The notes beneath the pieces are model-generated. The model made no database searches and was not told where the DNA came from. It was given only the letters and a program-made list of their open reading frames with translations. A stretch of 64,000 bases of DNA from Arthrobacter sp. H-02-3 (GTDB taxonomy: Bacteria; Actinomycetota; Actinomycetes; Actinomycetales; Micrococcaceae). Below are positions 1 to 7,997 of the stretch, piece after piece. Made by a program: the position numbers and the translations under genes. The stretch is taken from positions 310,001 through 374,000 of the forward strand of contig NZ_PYUI01000001.1 in the NCBI RefSeq assembly GCF_003097355.1, read 5' to 3'. Positions within the stretch are counted from its first letter, which is position 1. Each line of letters starts with the position of its first letter.

Positions 1-318
1 GCGCGTATGCCGGATGGTGATGAAGACCATGAGGACGGCGAGGATGGCGGCCATGAACGCCGTGTACTTGATCAGGGACAGCGCGCCCAGGGACGTGGGT
101 TCGTAAACCCTGCCGAATAGTGCCACTAGCGATGCCGTGGCGTTCAGGGCTGTCGCGGCTTCGACCCGGCTCCCGACATCGGGGTACAGCTCGGCACCGG
201 CCGCGGCGGTTGAATAGGTCGTGACGGCGAATCCGGCGATCCATGCCGGCAGCAGCCAGCGGTCGCGCCGGAGTCCGAGCCGGATCAGGACGCCCGTGCC
301 CGCCAACGTTTCACGCAT
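1..318 (-). CDS. ABC-2 type transporter permease (3' part outside window)
   Basis: This is the membrane subunit of an ABC exporter, cut by the window edge so only the first ~106 residues are seen. It starts [21 protein letters not shown], then a hydrophobic segment ([19 protein letters not shown]) and, near the cut, a second strongly hydrophobic segment ([16 protein letters not shown]). The start ATG lies inside the end of the upstream ATPase gene (8-base overlap), so the two are translationally coupled and very probably form one transporter. Large multi-spanning permeases of this kind paired with a single ATPase are common in actinobacteria and are often called antibiotic or tetronasin exporters; the substrate here cannot be read from sequence. 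Confidence 0.8.
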   Translation of the reverse strand, partial: MRETLAGTGVLIRLGLRRDRWLLPAWIAGFAVTTYSTAAAGAELYPDVGSRVEAATALNATASLVALFGRVYEPTSLGALSLIKYTAFMAAILAVLMVFITIRHTR

Positions 319-1243
319 CACCGGGCCGCCCGCTGCTCGCCCCGGCCGCAACCGCGGGCACCGCCGCGCCATAGTGGCGCAAGAAAAGGTCTTCGAGGGT
401 TGGCGGCTGGCTGGTCAGCGCAAGGAGACCGGCGTCGGTCAGGGCCCGCATCAGCGGGGCCAGGCCGGACGGTTCCACCTGGGCGCTGACCCGATGGTTC
501 GTGACGACGACGTCGTGGACCCCCGGCAGGGCATCCAAACCTGCCGGTACGACCGCGACGTCGGCGGTGACGGAGGTCCGGGTGAGGTGCCGGAGCTCCT
601 CAAGCCGCCCGGTCTCCACCACCCGGCCCTCACGGATGATGCTGACACGGTCCGAAAGCGCCTCGGCCTCACTCAGGATGTGGCTGCTGAGCAGGACTGT
701 GCGGCCCTGGTTGCGCAATTCCCGGACACATTGGCGGAAGGCGTCCTCCATGAGCGGGTCCAGGCCGCTGGTGGGCTCGTCCAGCAGGAAAAGCTCGGCG
801 TCGGTGGCCAGCGCGGCGATCAGGGCCACTTTCTGCCGGTTGCCTTTGGAATAGGCCCGGGACTTCTTCGTCGGGTCGAGGTCGAATACCTCCAGGAGCC
901 GGTCCCGCCGGGCCGCGTCCTGACCGCCCTGGAGCCGCCCGAGCAGATCGATCACTTCACCGCCGGTCAGGTTGGGCCACAACGCCACATCCCCGGGGAC
1001 GTAGGCCAGCCGCCGGTGCAGGCGCGCGACGTCGCTCCACGGGTCAAAGCCCATGACCCGGATGGAGCCCGCGTTGGCGCGGAGCATGCCCAGCAGCAGA
1101 CGGATGGTTGTCGACTTCCCTGAGCCGTTGGGGCCCAGGAAACCGTGGACCTCGCCCTCTTCGACTGAAAAGTCCAGCCCGTTGAGGGCAACCACCGGCC
1201 CAAACCGCTTCACAACCCCGGCCATCTCAAAGACGCTCGTCAT
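311..1243 (-). CDS. ABC transporter ATP-binding protein (exporter type)
   Basis: Cytoplasmic ATPase that powers the adjacent ABC-2 permease. From [15 protein letters not shown] it carries Walker [10 protein letters not shown], a Q-loop region, the signature variant [11 protein letters not shown] usual in this subfamily instead of canonical LSGGQ, Walker [14 protein letters not shown], and the switch His in LLSSHILSE. About 310 residues, the normal length with a ~90-residue C-terminal accessory region. I chose ATG 1243 because a TATCGT hexamer lies seven bases upstream, the leaderless pattern repeated at many genes here, and homology begins at this point; an upstream in-frame start would add an unlikely tail. 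Substrate unknown. Confidence 0.9.
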   Translation of the reverse strand: MTSVFEMAGVVKRFGPVVALNGLDFSVEEGEVHGFLGPNGSGKSTTIRLLLGMLRANAGSIRVMGFDPWSDVARLHRRLAYVPGDVALWPNLTGGEVIDLLGRLQGGQDAARRDRLLEVFDLDPTKKSRAYSKGNRQKVALIAALATDAELFLLDEPTSGLDPLMEDAFRQCVRELRNQGRTVLLSSHILSEAEALSDRVSIIREGRVVETGRLEELRHLTRTSVTADVAVVPAGLDALPGVHDVVVTNHRVSAQVEPSGLAPLMRALTDAGLLALTSQPPTLEDLFLRHYGAAVPAVAAGASSGRPGDA

Positions 1244-1250
1244 AGCGGAC

Positions 1251-1256
1251 ACGATA
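1251..1256 (-). promoter_or_regulatory. putative -10 element TATCGT of a leaderless ABC exporter transcript
   Basis: TATCGT is followed by seven bases and then the ATG at 1243. No Shine-Dalgarno is present. Transcription would begin at or next to the start codon. Confidence 0.5.
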
Positions 1257-1335
1257 CGCCGGGGCCGGACCATATCGCCCCGGCCGAAGGACCCCTTCAC
1301 GAGCGGCCGGACTGTCGCGTTGCACCCCGGCGACG

Positions 1336-1341
1336 TAGCCT
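1336..1341 (+). promoter_or_regulatory. putative -10 element TAGCCT of a leaderless DUF1810 transcript
   Basis: TAGCCT is followed by seven bases and ATG 1349. No ribosome binding site is seen upstream of this start. Confidence 0.45.
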
Positions 1342-1348
1342 AGCGAGC

Positions 1349-1780
1349 ATGGAAGACCCCTACGATCTTGAACGGTTCGTAACTGCCCAGGACTCCGGTG
1401 GAACGTACGGGCATGCCCTGGCGGAGCTGAGGTCCGGCACGAAGGGGAGCCACTGGATGTGGTTTGTGTTCCCCCAGCTCGCCGGGCTGGGCCACAGCGA
1501 GACCGCCCGCAGGTATGCGATCTCATCGCTGGACGAGGCGCGGGCTTATTACCGGCACGCGGTCCTGGGCCCGCGTCTCGTGGACGTCGCCGCCGCTGTG
1601 GCTGCCGTACAGGGACGGTCCGCGGTGCAGATCTTTGGAGGCATCGATGCCCGGAAGCTGCACTCGTCCATGACTTTGTTCCTGCGGGCCGCCCCCGGTG
1701 AGACCGTGTTCCGCGACGTCCTGGACCGCTACTACGACGGCGCCCCGGACCCCGCCACGAACCAGCTGCTGGACGGATAG
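1349..1780 (+). CDS. DUF1810 family protein
   Basis: A 143-residue soluble protein that matches the DUF1810 family over its full length: the opening YDLERFVTAQ, the core GTKGSHWMWFVFPQLAGLG, the segment SLDEARAYYRHAVLGPRL, and IFGGIDARKLHSSMTLF. Members are small globular proteins of unknown biochemical role in many bacteria. The gene stands alone between a divergent ABC exporter and a convergent EAL gene, so context gives no function. The start is supported by the TAGCCT -10-like element seven bases before the ATG. Confidence 0.85.
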   Translation: MEDPYDLERFVTAQDSGGTYGHALAELRSGTKGSHWMWFVFPQLAGLGHSETARRYAISSLDEARAYYRHAVLGPRLVDVAAAVAAVQGRSAVQIFGGIDARKLHSSMTLFLRAAPGETVFRDVLDRYYDGAPDPATNQLLDG

Positions 1781-1830
1781 GGAGCCGGCGGGCACAGCGG
1801 GGCTACCGGCGCATCCTGCCCCGGGCACGG

Positions 1831-2976
1831 TTAGGTGTCAGCCGCGGCGAGGGCCGTGATCATCCGTTCCATGCGGGCGACGCCGGCAAATCGTCCTGCG
1901 TTGTCCGTGACGAGCAGGGGGTCAAAGCGGCTGTCCCGGGTCCGCGTCATGGACCGCGCCAGTGCCTCGCTGAGCGGTGTGTCCAGGTTGACCCGCATGC
2001 CCGGGCTCACCATCCCCAGCGCCGCCGCCGAGGGGTCGAGCACCGCGACGGGCCGCAGGTACTCCCCCATCAGCACAACCGACTCCAGGGCAGGGTTACC
2101 GTCAAAGGCGGCGGCCGCCGTCGCCGCGCTCGTGGCCGTCGTCGCCGGTTCCACGATGTCGCGGATAATGCTTTGGTGCGTCACGGGCGGTTTTGACGCC
2201 AGGCGGTGGGCGATGTCAAGGTCCAGCGCTTCCCACGCCGGCCCCGGTCGGGCCAGGCAATACCCCTGCACCAGGGGAACGCCGAGGGCGGCAAGGGCGT
2301 CCAGTTCTTCCACCCGTTCCACGCCCTCGGCCAGGATCCAGGCATCGACGCGGCTGGCAAAAGTTCCGAGCATGGAGATCAGGGCGCGCTTGGCTTCGTC
2401 GCGGTCGACGTCTTGGATGAGCTCGCGGTCAATCTTGATCAGCGAGGGCCTCAGGGCAAGGAGGTGACGGAGCCCCGCATAGCCGGCTCCGGCGTCGTCG
2501 ACGGCGATCAGGGCGCCCGCGGCGCGCAGCTGGTTGAGGTCAGGTTCCAGCTCCAGATAGGAGTCGATCGGTGTTTGCTCCGTGAGCTCAACCACGAGGC
2601 CGCCAAGGTTTCCCTGATCGCGCCAGATCTCGCGGATGCTCTCCGTCAGGAGCAGTTCAGGTGAGACGTTGAGCGTCAGGAAGCAGTTTGGCGGCAACGT
2701 GGGACGCGCCGCGAGCGCTGCCCGCAAGGCTGCGGCCTCGAGCTCGGCCGCGTGCCCGTGGGTGCGTGCGGCGGCAAACCACGCTTCAGGGTTCTTTTCC
2801 GCGAAACCCGGAAATCGCGCCAGGGCTTCGTAACCCACCACTGTGCCGCGGGCGGTGTCAACAATGGGCTGGTAAGCCGCGGAAAGGCCTTCGCCGCGGC
2901 AGGCGGCCGCCAGATGCTCTTTCCAGCCCGGGGCGGCCCCGGCGCCGGGCGGGAGGCCGCCTGCCGCGTGAATCAA
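1831..2976 (-). CDS. EAL domain protein with C-terminal CBS-like region (c-di-GMP phosphodiesterase candidate)
   Basis: Predicted cytoplasmic 381-residue protein. The N-terminal two thirds is an EAL domain: YQPIVDTARG, the namesake motif YEALARF near residue 48, LNVSPELL, VVELTEQ, AVDDAGAGYAGL, LIKIDRELI, AEGVE and QGYCLARPGP. Metal and catalytic motif residues (E of EAL, N, E of ELTEQ, DD, K of IKID, E of AEGVE) appear present, so hydrolysis of cyclic di-GMP is plausible. The C-terminal part (from LASKPPVTHQSII) resembles a pair of CBS-like segments. It starts at TTG 2976, overlapping the stop of the DUF1059 gene by four bases (TTGA), so translation is likely coupled; a later start is possible. 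A second c-di-GMP protein lies at 26 kb. Confidence 0.85.
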   Translation of the reverse strand: MIHAAGGLPPGAGAAPGWKEHLAAACRGEGLSAAYQPIVDTARGTVVGYEALARFPGFAEKNPEAWFAAARTHGHAAELEAAALRAALAARPTLPPNCFLTLNVSPELLLTESIREIWRDQGNLGGLVVELTEQTPIDSYLELEPDLNQLRAAGALIAVDDAGAGYAGLRHLLALRPSLIKIDRELIQDVDRDEAKRALISMLGTFASRVDAWILAEGVERVEELDALAALGVPLVQGYCLARPGPAWEALDLDIAHRLASKPPVTHQSIIRDIVEPATTATSAATAAAAFDGNPALESVVLMGEYLRPVAVLDPSAAALGMVSPGMRVNLDTPLSEALARSMTRTRDSRFDPLLVTDNAGRFAGVARMERMITALAAADT

Positions 2977-3149
2977 CTAACGGGGACGATGGCTCTGTGG
3001 ACGGACTGCACGACGTCGGCCGGCAGCTCCTCCAGGCCGTGGGCGGTCGCAGCGTGGGCTGCCACATTGACCAGAATTTCATCATCCGTGCTGCACACCC
3101 AGCGGGCTTCACAGCCGGGAACCACATCACCACAGGCAAACGACTTCAC
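2973..3149 (-). CDS. DUF1059 family small protein
   Basis: A 58-residue protein beginning (GTG) MKSFACGDVVPGCEARWVC and ending in a helix-rich AHAATAHGLEELPADVVQSVH. The pattern CGDVVPGC plus a following W-x-C and a His-rich C-terminal part is typical of DUF1059, a family of small single-domain proteins of unknown role; the Cys/His residues could bind a metal (inference). The GTG start is fixed by a strong AAGGAG Shine-Dalgarno just upstream; there is no ATG in this frame nearby. It is the first gene of a two-gene unit with the EAL protein, its stop overlapping that start. Confidence 0.8.
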   Translation of the reverse strand: MKSFACGDVVPGCEARWVCSTDDEILVNVAAHAATAHGLEELPADVVQSVHRAIVPVS

Positions 3150-3249
3150 GTCAGCTCCTTCTTCTTCGACAGCGAACCCGACAACCCTACGATGCCCCCG
3201 CCCGGAAAACTGAGATTTGGCTTGCAGAAAAGCCGGGTGTTTCCGGTAA

Positions 3250-3843
3250 TCAATCGCTGGCCGCCAGGGCTTCGGCGGCCACGGCGGCCGCTTCGATCCG
3301 GGCCCGGTGAACAGCCCACCCTTCGGGGGTGCGCGCCGAGAGGTTCGGGTCATCCGGGCGTTGGCCGGCGCTCCCGTCGATGAGCTCACGCAGGATGTCC
3401 GCGTGGCCAAGGTGGTGGGCGGTCTCGACGCACATGTGGACGAGGATCTGGTGCAGGGTCACGTGCTTGCGCTCGTCCGGCCACCAGGGCACAACGCCGG
3501 GCGCGTCCAGGGCAAGGTCATCGATCGTGGCGTCGCTGTGCGCGGCAGCGAACCGGTGCAACTCCACGATCTGCTCCCGTGTCTCGCCGGGGGCAGCCCA
3601 CATGTCGGCATCCGGCTCTGCATCGTCGGCAAGCCACGGCAGCTCCAGGCTGCCGGGCCGGCCGAAGACCTCGCCAAAGTAGCCGAATTCGACGCTGGCC
3701 ACGTGCTTGACCAGGCCCAGCAGGTTGGTGCCGGTCGGAGTGAGCGGCCGGCGCACGTCGTACTCGCTCAGGCCCTCAAGCTTGCCGAGGAGGTCGGCGC
3801 GGCGAGTGCTCAGGTAACGGTGCAAGATCGCCTTATCGTCCAT
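3250..3843 (-). CDS. DinB / DUF664 family protein
   Basis: A 197-residue protein of the DinB-like four-helix bundle superfamily (DUF664). Recognisable features are MDDKAILHRYLSTRRADLLGKLEGLSEYDVRRPLTPTGTNLLGLVKHVASVE, with the first metal-site His in LVKHVA, and the downstream TLHQILVHMCVETAHHLGHADILREL, which supplies further His ligands. Family members often bind a divalent metal and some are mycothiol-dependent transferases; the substrate here is unknown. The start at ATG 3843 is chosen because a TATAGT element sits seven bases upstream and homology begins there. Confidence 0.85.
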   Translation of the reverse strand: MDDKAILHRYLSTRRADLLGKLEGLSEYDVRRPLTPTGTNLLGLVKHVASVEFGYFGEVFGRPGSLELPWLADDAEPDADMWAAPGETREQIVELHRFAAAHSDATIDDLALDAPGVVPWWPDERKHVTLHQILVHMCVETAHHLGHADILRELIDGSAGQRPDDPNLSARTPEGWAVHRARIEAAAVAAEALAASD

Positions 3844-3850
3844 GACGGGC

Positions 3851-3856
3851 ACTATA
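3851..3856 (-). promoter_or_regulatory. putative -10 element TATAGT of a leaderless DinB transcript
   Basis: TATAGT, then seven bases, then ATG 3843. This is one of the closest matches to the consensus -10 among the leaderless candidates in the window. Confidence 0.5.
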
Positions 3857-3961
3857 CCTAACCCGGTCAACGGGCTCCCCGGAAAACAGGTTTCATCAAA
3901 CGTATGGAATAATCGGCGGCAGCGGGCCTCGGGGGGAGGCCCCGAATGACAGGACACCAAC

Positions 3962-4534
3962 GTGAGTCACGGTCCCGGCGCCAGTCGCCTCGTGCCCGCC
4001 GCTGCGATTCTTGCCGCGTTCTTGGCCGGTTTGCTGACCGCGTGCGGTTCCGGTGCGGACGCGTCCGGCGGACCCGCGGCGGGGCGGCCGGCGGCCGCGG
4101 TGCCTGCATCTCCGGCAGCCTCCCCGTCTCCGGCGGTCCTGCCGGGGACAACGGAGATGAACGGCTACTTCCTGCCCATGCGCTATACGGCCGCCGACGG
4201 CGACACCTGGGAGGGCATCGCCGCCCACTTCCGGATGACTCCCGAGATCCTCAGGAGCTTCAATGAACCGGTGCCGCTTGCCGCTGGGCAGGTGGTCGAT
4301 CTCCGAGGCGTGGACGTCCCGCAGCTGGGGGCCGGCGGCCACGTCACCGGGCAGGACGGCCAGGGACGCCTGCTGTACAGGACGGTCCCCGGGGACACGC
4401 CCTCGGGCATCGCGAGCCGCTACGGCGTCCCGCTCCATGCACTGCGGATGGCCAATCTGGACTTGCTCACCGGCGGCGAATGGATTCCGCCCGCCGGTAC
4501 AACAGTGACGATCCCGAATGCGCCGACCGACTGA
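3962..4534 (+). CDS. LysM-repeat lipoprotein
   Basis: A 190-residue exported protein. The N-terminus (GTG start, preceded by an AGGA) has a signal peptide VPAAAILAAFLAGLLTACGSG with lipobox LLTAC, so it should be lipid-anchored on the outer face of the membrane. A Ala/Pro/Ser-rich linker follows (about residues 35-60). Two LysM-like repeats then occur: DGDTWEGIAAHFRMTPEIL near residues 76-95 and PGDTPSGIASRYGVPLHAL near 142-160, each with the GDT and helical pattern of peptidoglycan-binding LysM. No catalytic domain is attached, so it probably binds cell wall; partner unknown. Confidence 0.85.
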   Translation: MSHGPGASRLVPAAAILAAFLAGLLTACGSGADASGGPAAGRPAAAVPASPAASPSPAVLPGTTEMNGYFLPMRYTAADGDTWEGIAAHFRMTPEILRSFNEPVPLAAGQVVDLRGVDVPQLGAGGHVTGQDGQGRLLYRTVPGDTPSGIASRYGVPLHALRMANLDLLTGGEWIPPAGTTVTIPNAPTD

Positions 4535-4584
4535 GCCACGGGTTTCGGAGCTCCGCGGATCCGCAGGCCAAGAAAGCGTGGACG

Positions 4585-6642
4585 CTAGCGTTTCAGCGTG
4601 GCCTCCGGGCTGGATACCCTGCCGGCTGCATAGGTGCTGGCAGCCTGCATGGTGTCGCCCGCTACGAAATGTCGACGAACACCGTCCGTGATCGGCGCGA
4701 CGTAGAGCTTCTTCAGGGTTGCACTGCGATCCTCGTAGTACGCGTAGGCTGTCCCCCAGGCGAACGAGCGGAAGCCCTCGAGCCCCGAGTCGCACAGAGC
4801 AACATAGTTCCCGGCCGCGTTCCAGGCGTAGCACAACTGGTACGGGAGCTTGCCGAGTTGGCCGGCAGGCGCCTTGCCGATGTTCTGGTCTGCGGTCCAG
4901 GTCTGGTTGGCCCCCACCCAGGACACGCGTTGGAGCGTGGTCGGCCACATCACCATGTACGGGTTGTAGTACCAGCCGTCGGTGGCCCATGTGATCTTTC
5001 GGTCCACGTGCAATCCTCCCGCTGCGCTCATGCTGTAGACGACGCGCGCGGTTCCGACCTTGCTCGCGCTGCCAGGGTGGTACAAATCCGACAGCCGCTC
5101 GATCGTGAACCCGTTCGAGGTGTAAATAGAGCCAACGGGCGGCGTGAGAGTCTTGGCATCGGCGTAGACCGTCCATGACGTTGGGCGGTCGTAACCGTGT
5201 TGGTTGCCGATGTAGGAGTCCGTCCCGCCAATGTCAACGCCCAAGGCGTATTCCCAAGCTGACGGGTCACGAGTTCCAGAGCCGCCCAGCTGCTCATCAA
5301 GGACCCACGTCGTCTGACTGTTCGGGGTCGGGTGGTCACGGCCGATGGCAGCTACCGTCATGTGGGGCCTCGGCGCCCCTTCAGGGCAGGAGCGCAATGT
5401 GTCCGACTGGTCGAGCATCACACCGCAAAAGTACATGGTGCTGCCGACGGCAGTAGCGTTCGTATTGCCGATACGGAGAAGCATGCTGACTGTCCCGGCC
5501 GGGGGTTTTGCAGTTACCGATGTGCGGACAAAGGTGGATCCGGTGATCGTGGGCGAGTAGGAGCTGTTGCCGACTACCGCGCCGCCGGAGTCGAAAAAAA
5601 CCATCTGCAGGGATACCCCAACAATTCCAGCCGCCCGAAGATAGGCAGACATCGTGTACGCCACACCGGGGATGACTGTTATGCGAGGGGTAATATCCAC
5701 GCGCTGGTTGTGGATGCCGGCGGCACTGTCCGTAACAGTCAGTCGGAAGTATGCATTGCCCTGGGCCGGGGTACCGCCTGCCCCCTTCGACACTGCTGCC
5801 CGGGTTGCTGCGCACCCCGAAAATTCCACCTCGGCCGCCGAACTGCCAACCAGATTAATGGGGATGGAACCGGCCCTCTGCACGCCAGTCCCCAGAACGG
5901 TTACGGTGTAGGTCCGCTGAGCGTCGAGGTTTGTGGACAGGACCACGTCCGTGACGGAGCTTGCGCCGTATGTGTGCTGGTTTACGTAATAGGCGCTGGA
6001 TCTGATGTTCTCCGCGTCGATATCGCCCTGCGTGACCAGCCCGGCCTCCAGCATCGCCCTTCCCGACAGCAGATCAAACGGTGTATGGGTGGCGCCCAGA
6101 TCATCCACCATTCGGACTTCGGCAATCCCGTTCGACGAGTGCGCGGTGAAGCGCAGAAGGGCGGCACGGCTGCCCAACGGCAAGGTGAATCGGGCGTACT
6201 CGCTGCGGGTCGCGGCCCGGCGCCCGGCCAACGGGGCGGAGTCTTCCCAGCTCGCACCGTTCCACGTCCAGCCCGCCTCGTCCCAGTTCGTATACAGGCT
6301 CGCACGGTAGGCGGCGAAATTGTTCAACTGCACGAGTTGCCGTGCCTCGGCGCCGCCGTCAGCGTTTGGGGAGTTACTGAACGTGTGGACCATCCACCGC
6401 AGCGGATCCAGCTGGTAGCCCATCCAGTACTTGTACTTAGATGTGCGGCGGAGGAAGCACTTACCGGAGGGCATGGGTCGGGTGCGTGACAGCAGGTTGT
6501 GTCGCAGCGGGTCCAAGAGTTGGACGAGATAGTTGTCCTGCTGGGCTTTTTGGGCGTTAGCGGAGATGACGCCACTGCCGTGGCGGAGTACTTCGTTGTC
6601 GTCAGGCCTTTTGGAGCCTGGCAGTGTTGTCTCTGTCCCCAA
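4585..6642 (-). CDS. phage tail-like / carbohydrate-binding-like protein of unknown function
   Basis: A 685-residue protein I cannot assign to a named family. It has no signal peptide or membrane segment. Early residues (to ~100) include a WMGYQLDPLRWMVHTFSNS stretch; residues ~270-410 read like a beta-sandwich carbohydrate-binding module (PGVAYTMSAYLRAAG, VSLQMVFFDSGGAVVG, TSVTAKPPAGTVSMLLRIG, MYFCGVMLDQ), the pattern found in phage appendage and glycan-binding proteins; the C-terminal part is rich in Trp, Tyr and Gly. The start is TTG 6642 with AGAGGA six bases upstream. Its GC content is visibly lower than neighbours and AT-rich codons are frequent. It sits near a tRNA-Tyr gene, so I infer a phage or island remnant; no capsid, integrase or terminase gene accompanies it. 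Confidence 0.6.
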   Translation of the reverse strand: MGTETTLPGSKRPDDNEVLRHGSGVISANAQKAQQDNYLVQLLDPLRHNLLSRTRPMPSGKCFLRRTSKYKYWMGYQLDPLRWMVHTFSNSPNADGGAEARQLVQLNNFAAYRASLYTNWDEAGWTWNGASWEDSAPLAGRRAATRSEYARFTLPLGSRAALLRFTAHSSNGIAEVRMVDDLGATHTPFDLLSGRAMLEAGLVTQGDIDAENIRSSAYYVNQHTYGASSVTDVVLSTNLDAQRTYTVTVLGTGVQRAGSIPINLVGSSAAEVEFSGCAATRAAVSKGAGGTPAQGNAYFRLTVTDSAAGIHNQRVDITPRITVIPGVAYTMSAYLRAAGIVGVSLQMVFFDSGGAVVGNSSYSPTITGSTFVRTSVTAKPPAGTVSMLLRIGNTNATAVGSTMYFCGVMLDQSDTLRSCPEGAPRPHMTVAAIGRDHPTPNSQTTWVLDEQLGGSGTRDPSAWEYALGVDIGGTDSYIGNQHGYDRPTSWTVYADAKTLTPPVGSIYTSNGFTIERLSDLYHPGSASKVGTARVVYSMSAAGGLHVDRKITWATDGWYYNPYMVMWPTTLQRVSWVGANQTWTADQNIGKAPAGQLGKLPYQLCYAWNAAGNYVALCDSGLEGFRSFAWGTAYAYYEDRSATLKKLYVAPITDGVRRHFVAGDTMQAASTYAAGRVSSPEATLKR

Positions 6643-6774
6643 TGGAAGTCCTCTGCGTGATTCGTGGTGAGCCAGTCTTCGTGTTGCCTATTCTGCCTGT
6701 CCTTGGGACTGACCCGGGCCACGCCGGCCCGCGCCACTCAATGGCACGCGAATCTCGGTGGAGAGAACCGGGAA

Positions 6775-6790
6775 GGTCGCAGATGAGGGA
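6775..6790. repeat. att-like repeat, distal copy (imperfect copy of tRNA-Tyr 3' end)
   Basis: GGTCGCAGATGAGGGA matches 15 of 16 bases of GGTGGCAGATGAGGGA at 7310-7325, the end of the tRNA-Tyr gene, in the same orientation. The 535 bases between contain the ATC-start small gene. Confidence 0.5.
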
Positions 6791-6823
6791 ATGATTCCTC
6801 TTTGCGTCGCAGGTCAGAGGCCG

Positions 6824-6846
6824 CCCCTGGAAATTCAGGGGGTTTT
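6824..6846 (+). terminator. putative intrinsic terminator
   Basis: CCCCTG-gaaatt-CAGGGG(G) followed by TTTT on the plus strand. It lies in the 308-base gap between the phage-like gene and the small gene; no plus-strand gene directly precedes it, so it may insulate the small gene from upstream transcription. Confidence 0.4.
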
Positions 6847-6950
6847 GTGGTGAAGGGCGGGCGCCGTCGCCTGGGCGCAAATTCCGACAACGGGCCCCTC
6901 GCCTGCCATCGTGGAGTAACGTGTGACTCAACTCACTAGGAGGGGTTCAC

Positions 6951-7163
6951 ATCAGCTACAAGTATCGAACCGTCAGAGTTCGCGGCACCGACATGGTTGG
7001 AACCATTGCGCGAAAACACGGGAGCGCGCCCGAGATATACGAAACTTCCAAAGACCCGAGCACTTCTGTAGTTCCGGTGTTTTTCCAGGCAACGGGCGAG
7101 GTCCGTTTCTTTGACCGATCCGTGCTGGAGGACGTACCCAAGGCCACCGACCAGCAGCCGTAG
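6951..7163 (+). CDS. small protein of unknown function with apparent ATC start
   Basis: A 70-residue reading frame: (M)SYKYRTVRVRGTDMVGTIARK..., ending RSVLEDVPKATDQQP. It is not recognised. The composition is ordinary for a real soluble protein, basic in the first third, with a YETSKDP and VVPVFFQATGEVRFF core. A perfect AGGAGGGG lies at 6938-6945, but the codon at normal spacing in this frame is ATC (6951), and there is no ATG, GTG or TTG between the preceding in-frame stop (6924) and that point. The first ATG in frame is 6993, without a ribosome binding site, which would give 56 residues. Either a near-cognate start, or a point mutation of an original ATG in decaying DNA. It lies between two copies of an att-like repeat beside tRNA-Tyr. 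Confidence 0.5.
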   Translation: MSYKYRTVRVRGTDMVGTIARKHGSAPEIYETSKDPSTSVVPVFFQATGEVRFFDRSVLEDVPKATDQQP

Positions 7164-7260
7164 CGCATCCTCACGAAGCAAGCCTCATGTGGTGGCTTGT
7201 GGCCTGTTTCACGAGCAGTCGCGCTCACAAGGCGCCCACACACCATGCCCGGGAAATGAC

Positions 7261-7304
7261 AAAGGGCCCTACTTCCTGGCTATTGCTAGGAAGTAGAGCC
7301 CTTT
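7261..7304 (-). terminator. terminator downstream of tRNA-Tyr
   Basis: A 17-base-pair stem with one mismatch (AAAGGGCCCTACTTCCT / AGGAAGTAGAGCCCTTT) around a 10-base loop, 8 bases downstream of the tRNA 3' end. The minus-strand trailing sequence TTTGTCATTT is a modest T-rich tail. Confidence 0.7.
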
Positions 7305-7309
7305 GCTTG

Positions 7310-7325
7310 GGTGGCAGATGAGGGA
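7310..7325. repeat. att-like repeat, copy at tRNA-Tyr 3' end
   Basis: GGTGGCAGATGAGGGA covers the acceptor and part of the T-arm of tRNA-Tyr and recurs with one mismatch at 6775-6790. tRNA 3' ends are classical integrase targets. Confidence 0.5.
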
Positions 7326-7393
7326 TTCGAACCCCCGTAGGCGTTGCCAGCTGATTTACAGTCAGCCCCCTTTGGCCGCTCGGGTAATCTGCC
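7312..7393 (-). tRNA. tRNA-Tyr: tRNA-Tyr (anticodon GTA)
   Basis: Read on the minus strand: acceptor GGCAGAT pairs with ATCTGCC, D-arm with CCCGAGCGGCC, anticodon loop CTGTAAA giving GTA (anticodon at 7357-7359), a long variable arm as expected for class II tRNA-Tyr, and T-loop GGTTCGAATCC. The discriminator is A and the 3' CCA is not encoded (CCC follows). 82 nucleotides. Confidence 0.95.
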
Positions 7394-7543
7394 GAACTTC
7401 AAAAGAAGATCACTCGCGGTTCCTCGTCCCGAAACGTCTGTTTCCAGTCCGTTCCGCTTCCAGAACCCGCGGGCAAGACAACTTTACAGAACTTCCGCCG
7501 AAGAATCGAATCGGCGACTTGGCGAGCCAAAAAGCCCGGAAAT

Positions 7544-7798
7544 TCAGGCGTCTCCGAGAATGCGTCCGGCCAGCCGGGCCTCGAAACGCGCCGCCTGCTC
7601 CGCAGTGACCTGGTTCAGCTGAACGGCGCGGGCCAGATCGGCGTGGACGCCGTCCAGGCGGGCCGAGGCATCCGCGGCCGGGCTCAGGATAATGGAGGCC
7701 GCCAGCGCGGCTGCGGCAACGGACGTCGCCGTCGTGGCCAGGGTGCTGGCAGCGGCGGCGGTGGTGCGGGTGACGTAGCGGACGGCTTTGTGGTGCAT
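7544..7798 (-). CDS. small Ala-rich exported or membrane protein, unknown function
   Basis: An 84-residue protein with a basic start (MHHKAVRYVTRTT), a long hydrophobic Ala/Thr-rich segment (to about residue 42, ending LSPAADASA, a plausible signal-peptidase site), then a short helical tail RLDGVHADLARAVQLNQVTAEQAARFEARL. A GAAAGG ribosome binding site precedes the ATG. I do not recognise a family. The C-terminal helix resembles the short EQ(A/Q)-type repeats of small secreted actinobacterial proteins. It has its own transcription unit between tRNA-Tyr and yajQ. Confidence 0.6.
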   Translation of the reverse strand: MHHKAVRYVTRTTAAAASTLATTATSVAAAALAASIILSPAADASARLDGVHADLARAVQLNQVTAEQAARFEARLAGRILGDA

Positions 7799-7997
7799 GC
7801 TCTTTGCCTTTCAGCGTCGGTTCCAACCCTTGCAACTCTGCTCAGCCCGGCTTCGTTCCCGCAATGCGTTAGCTATGAGCGGACTGTGAAACGTAGCCCC
7901 GGCCGGCAGGCCTCCGGATCGGGGGTATCCGTATTAGGCTGGAATGCAGACATCCCGGCCTTTCACCAGGCACCCGGCAACCATCAGGAGGACAGTC

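Noticed and set aside
4535..4584. Possible left att site of the phage-like region near 4.5 kb
   Set aside because: I found no copy of the tRNA-Tyr 3' end there; the only partner is at 6775.
3896..5176. A 426-residue minus-strand reading frame
   Set aside because: It crosses the LysM lipoprotein and the phage-like gene in the wrong frame and is Arg-rich.
6923..7114. A 63-residue plus-strand reading frame beginning before the AGGAGG at 6938
   Set aside because: It reads through the ribosome site, is Arg-rich without structure, and competes with the better frame from 6951.
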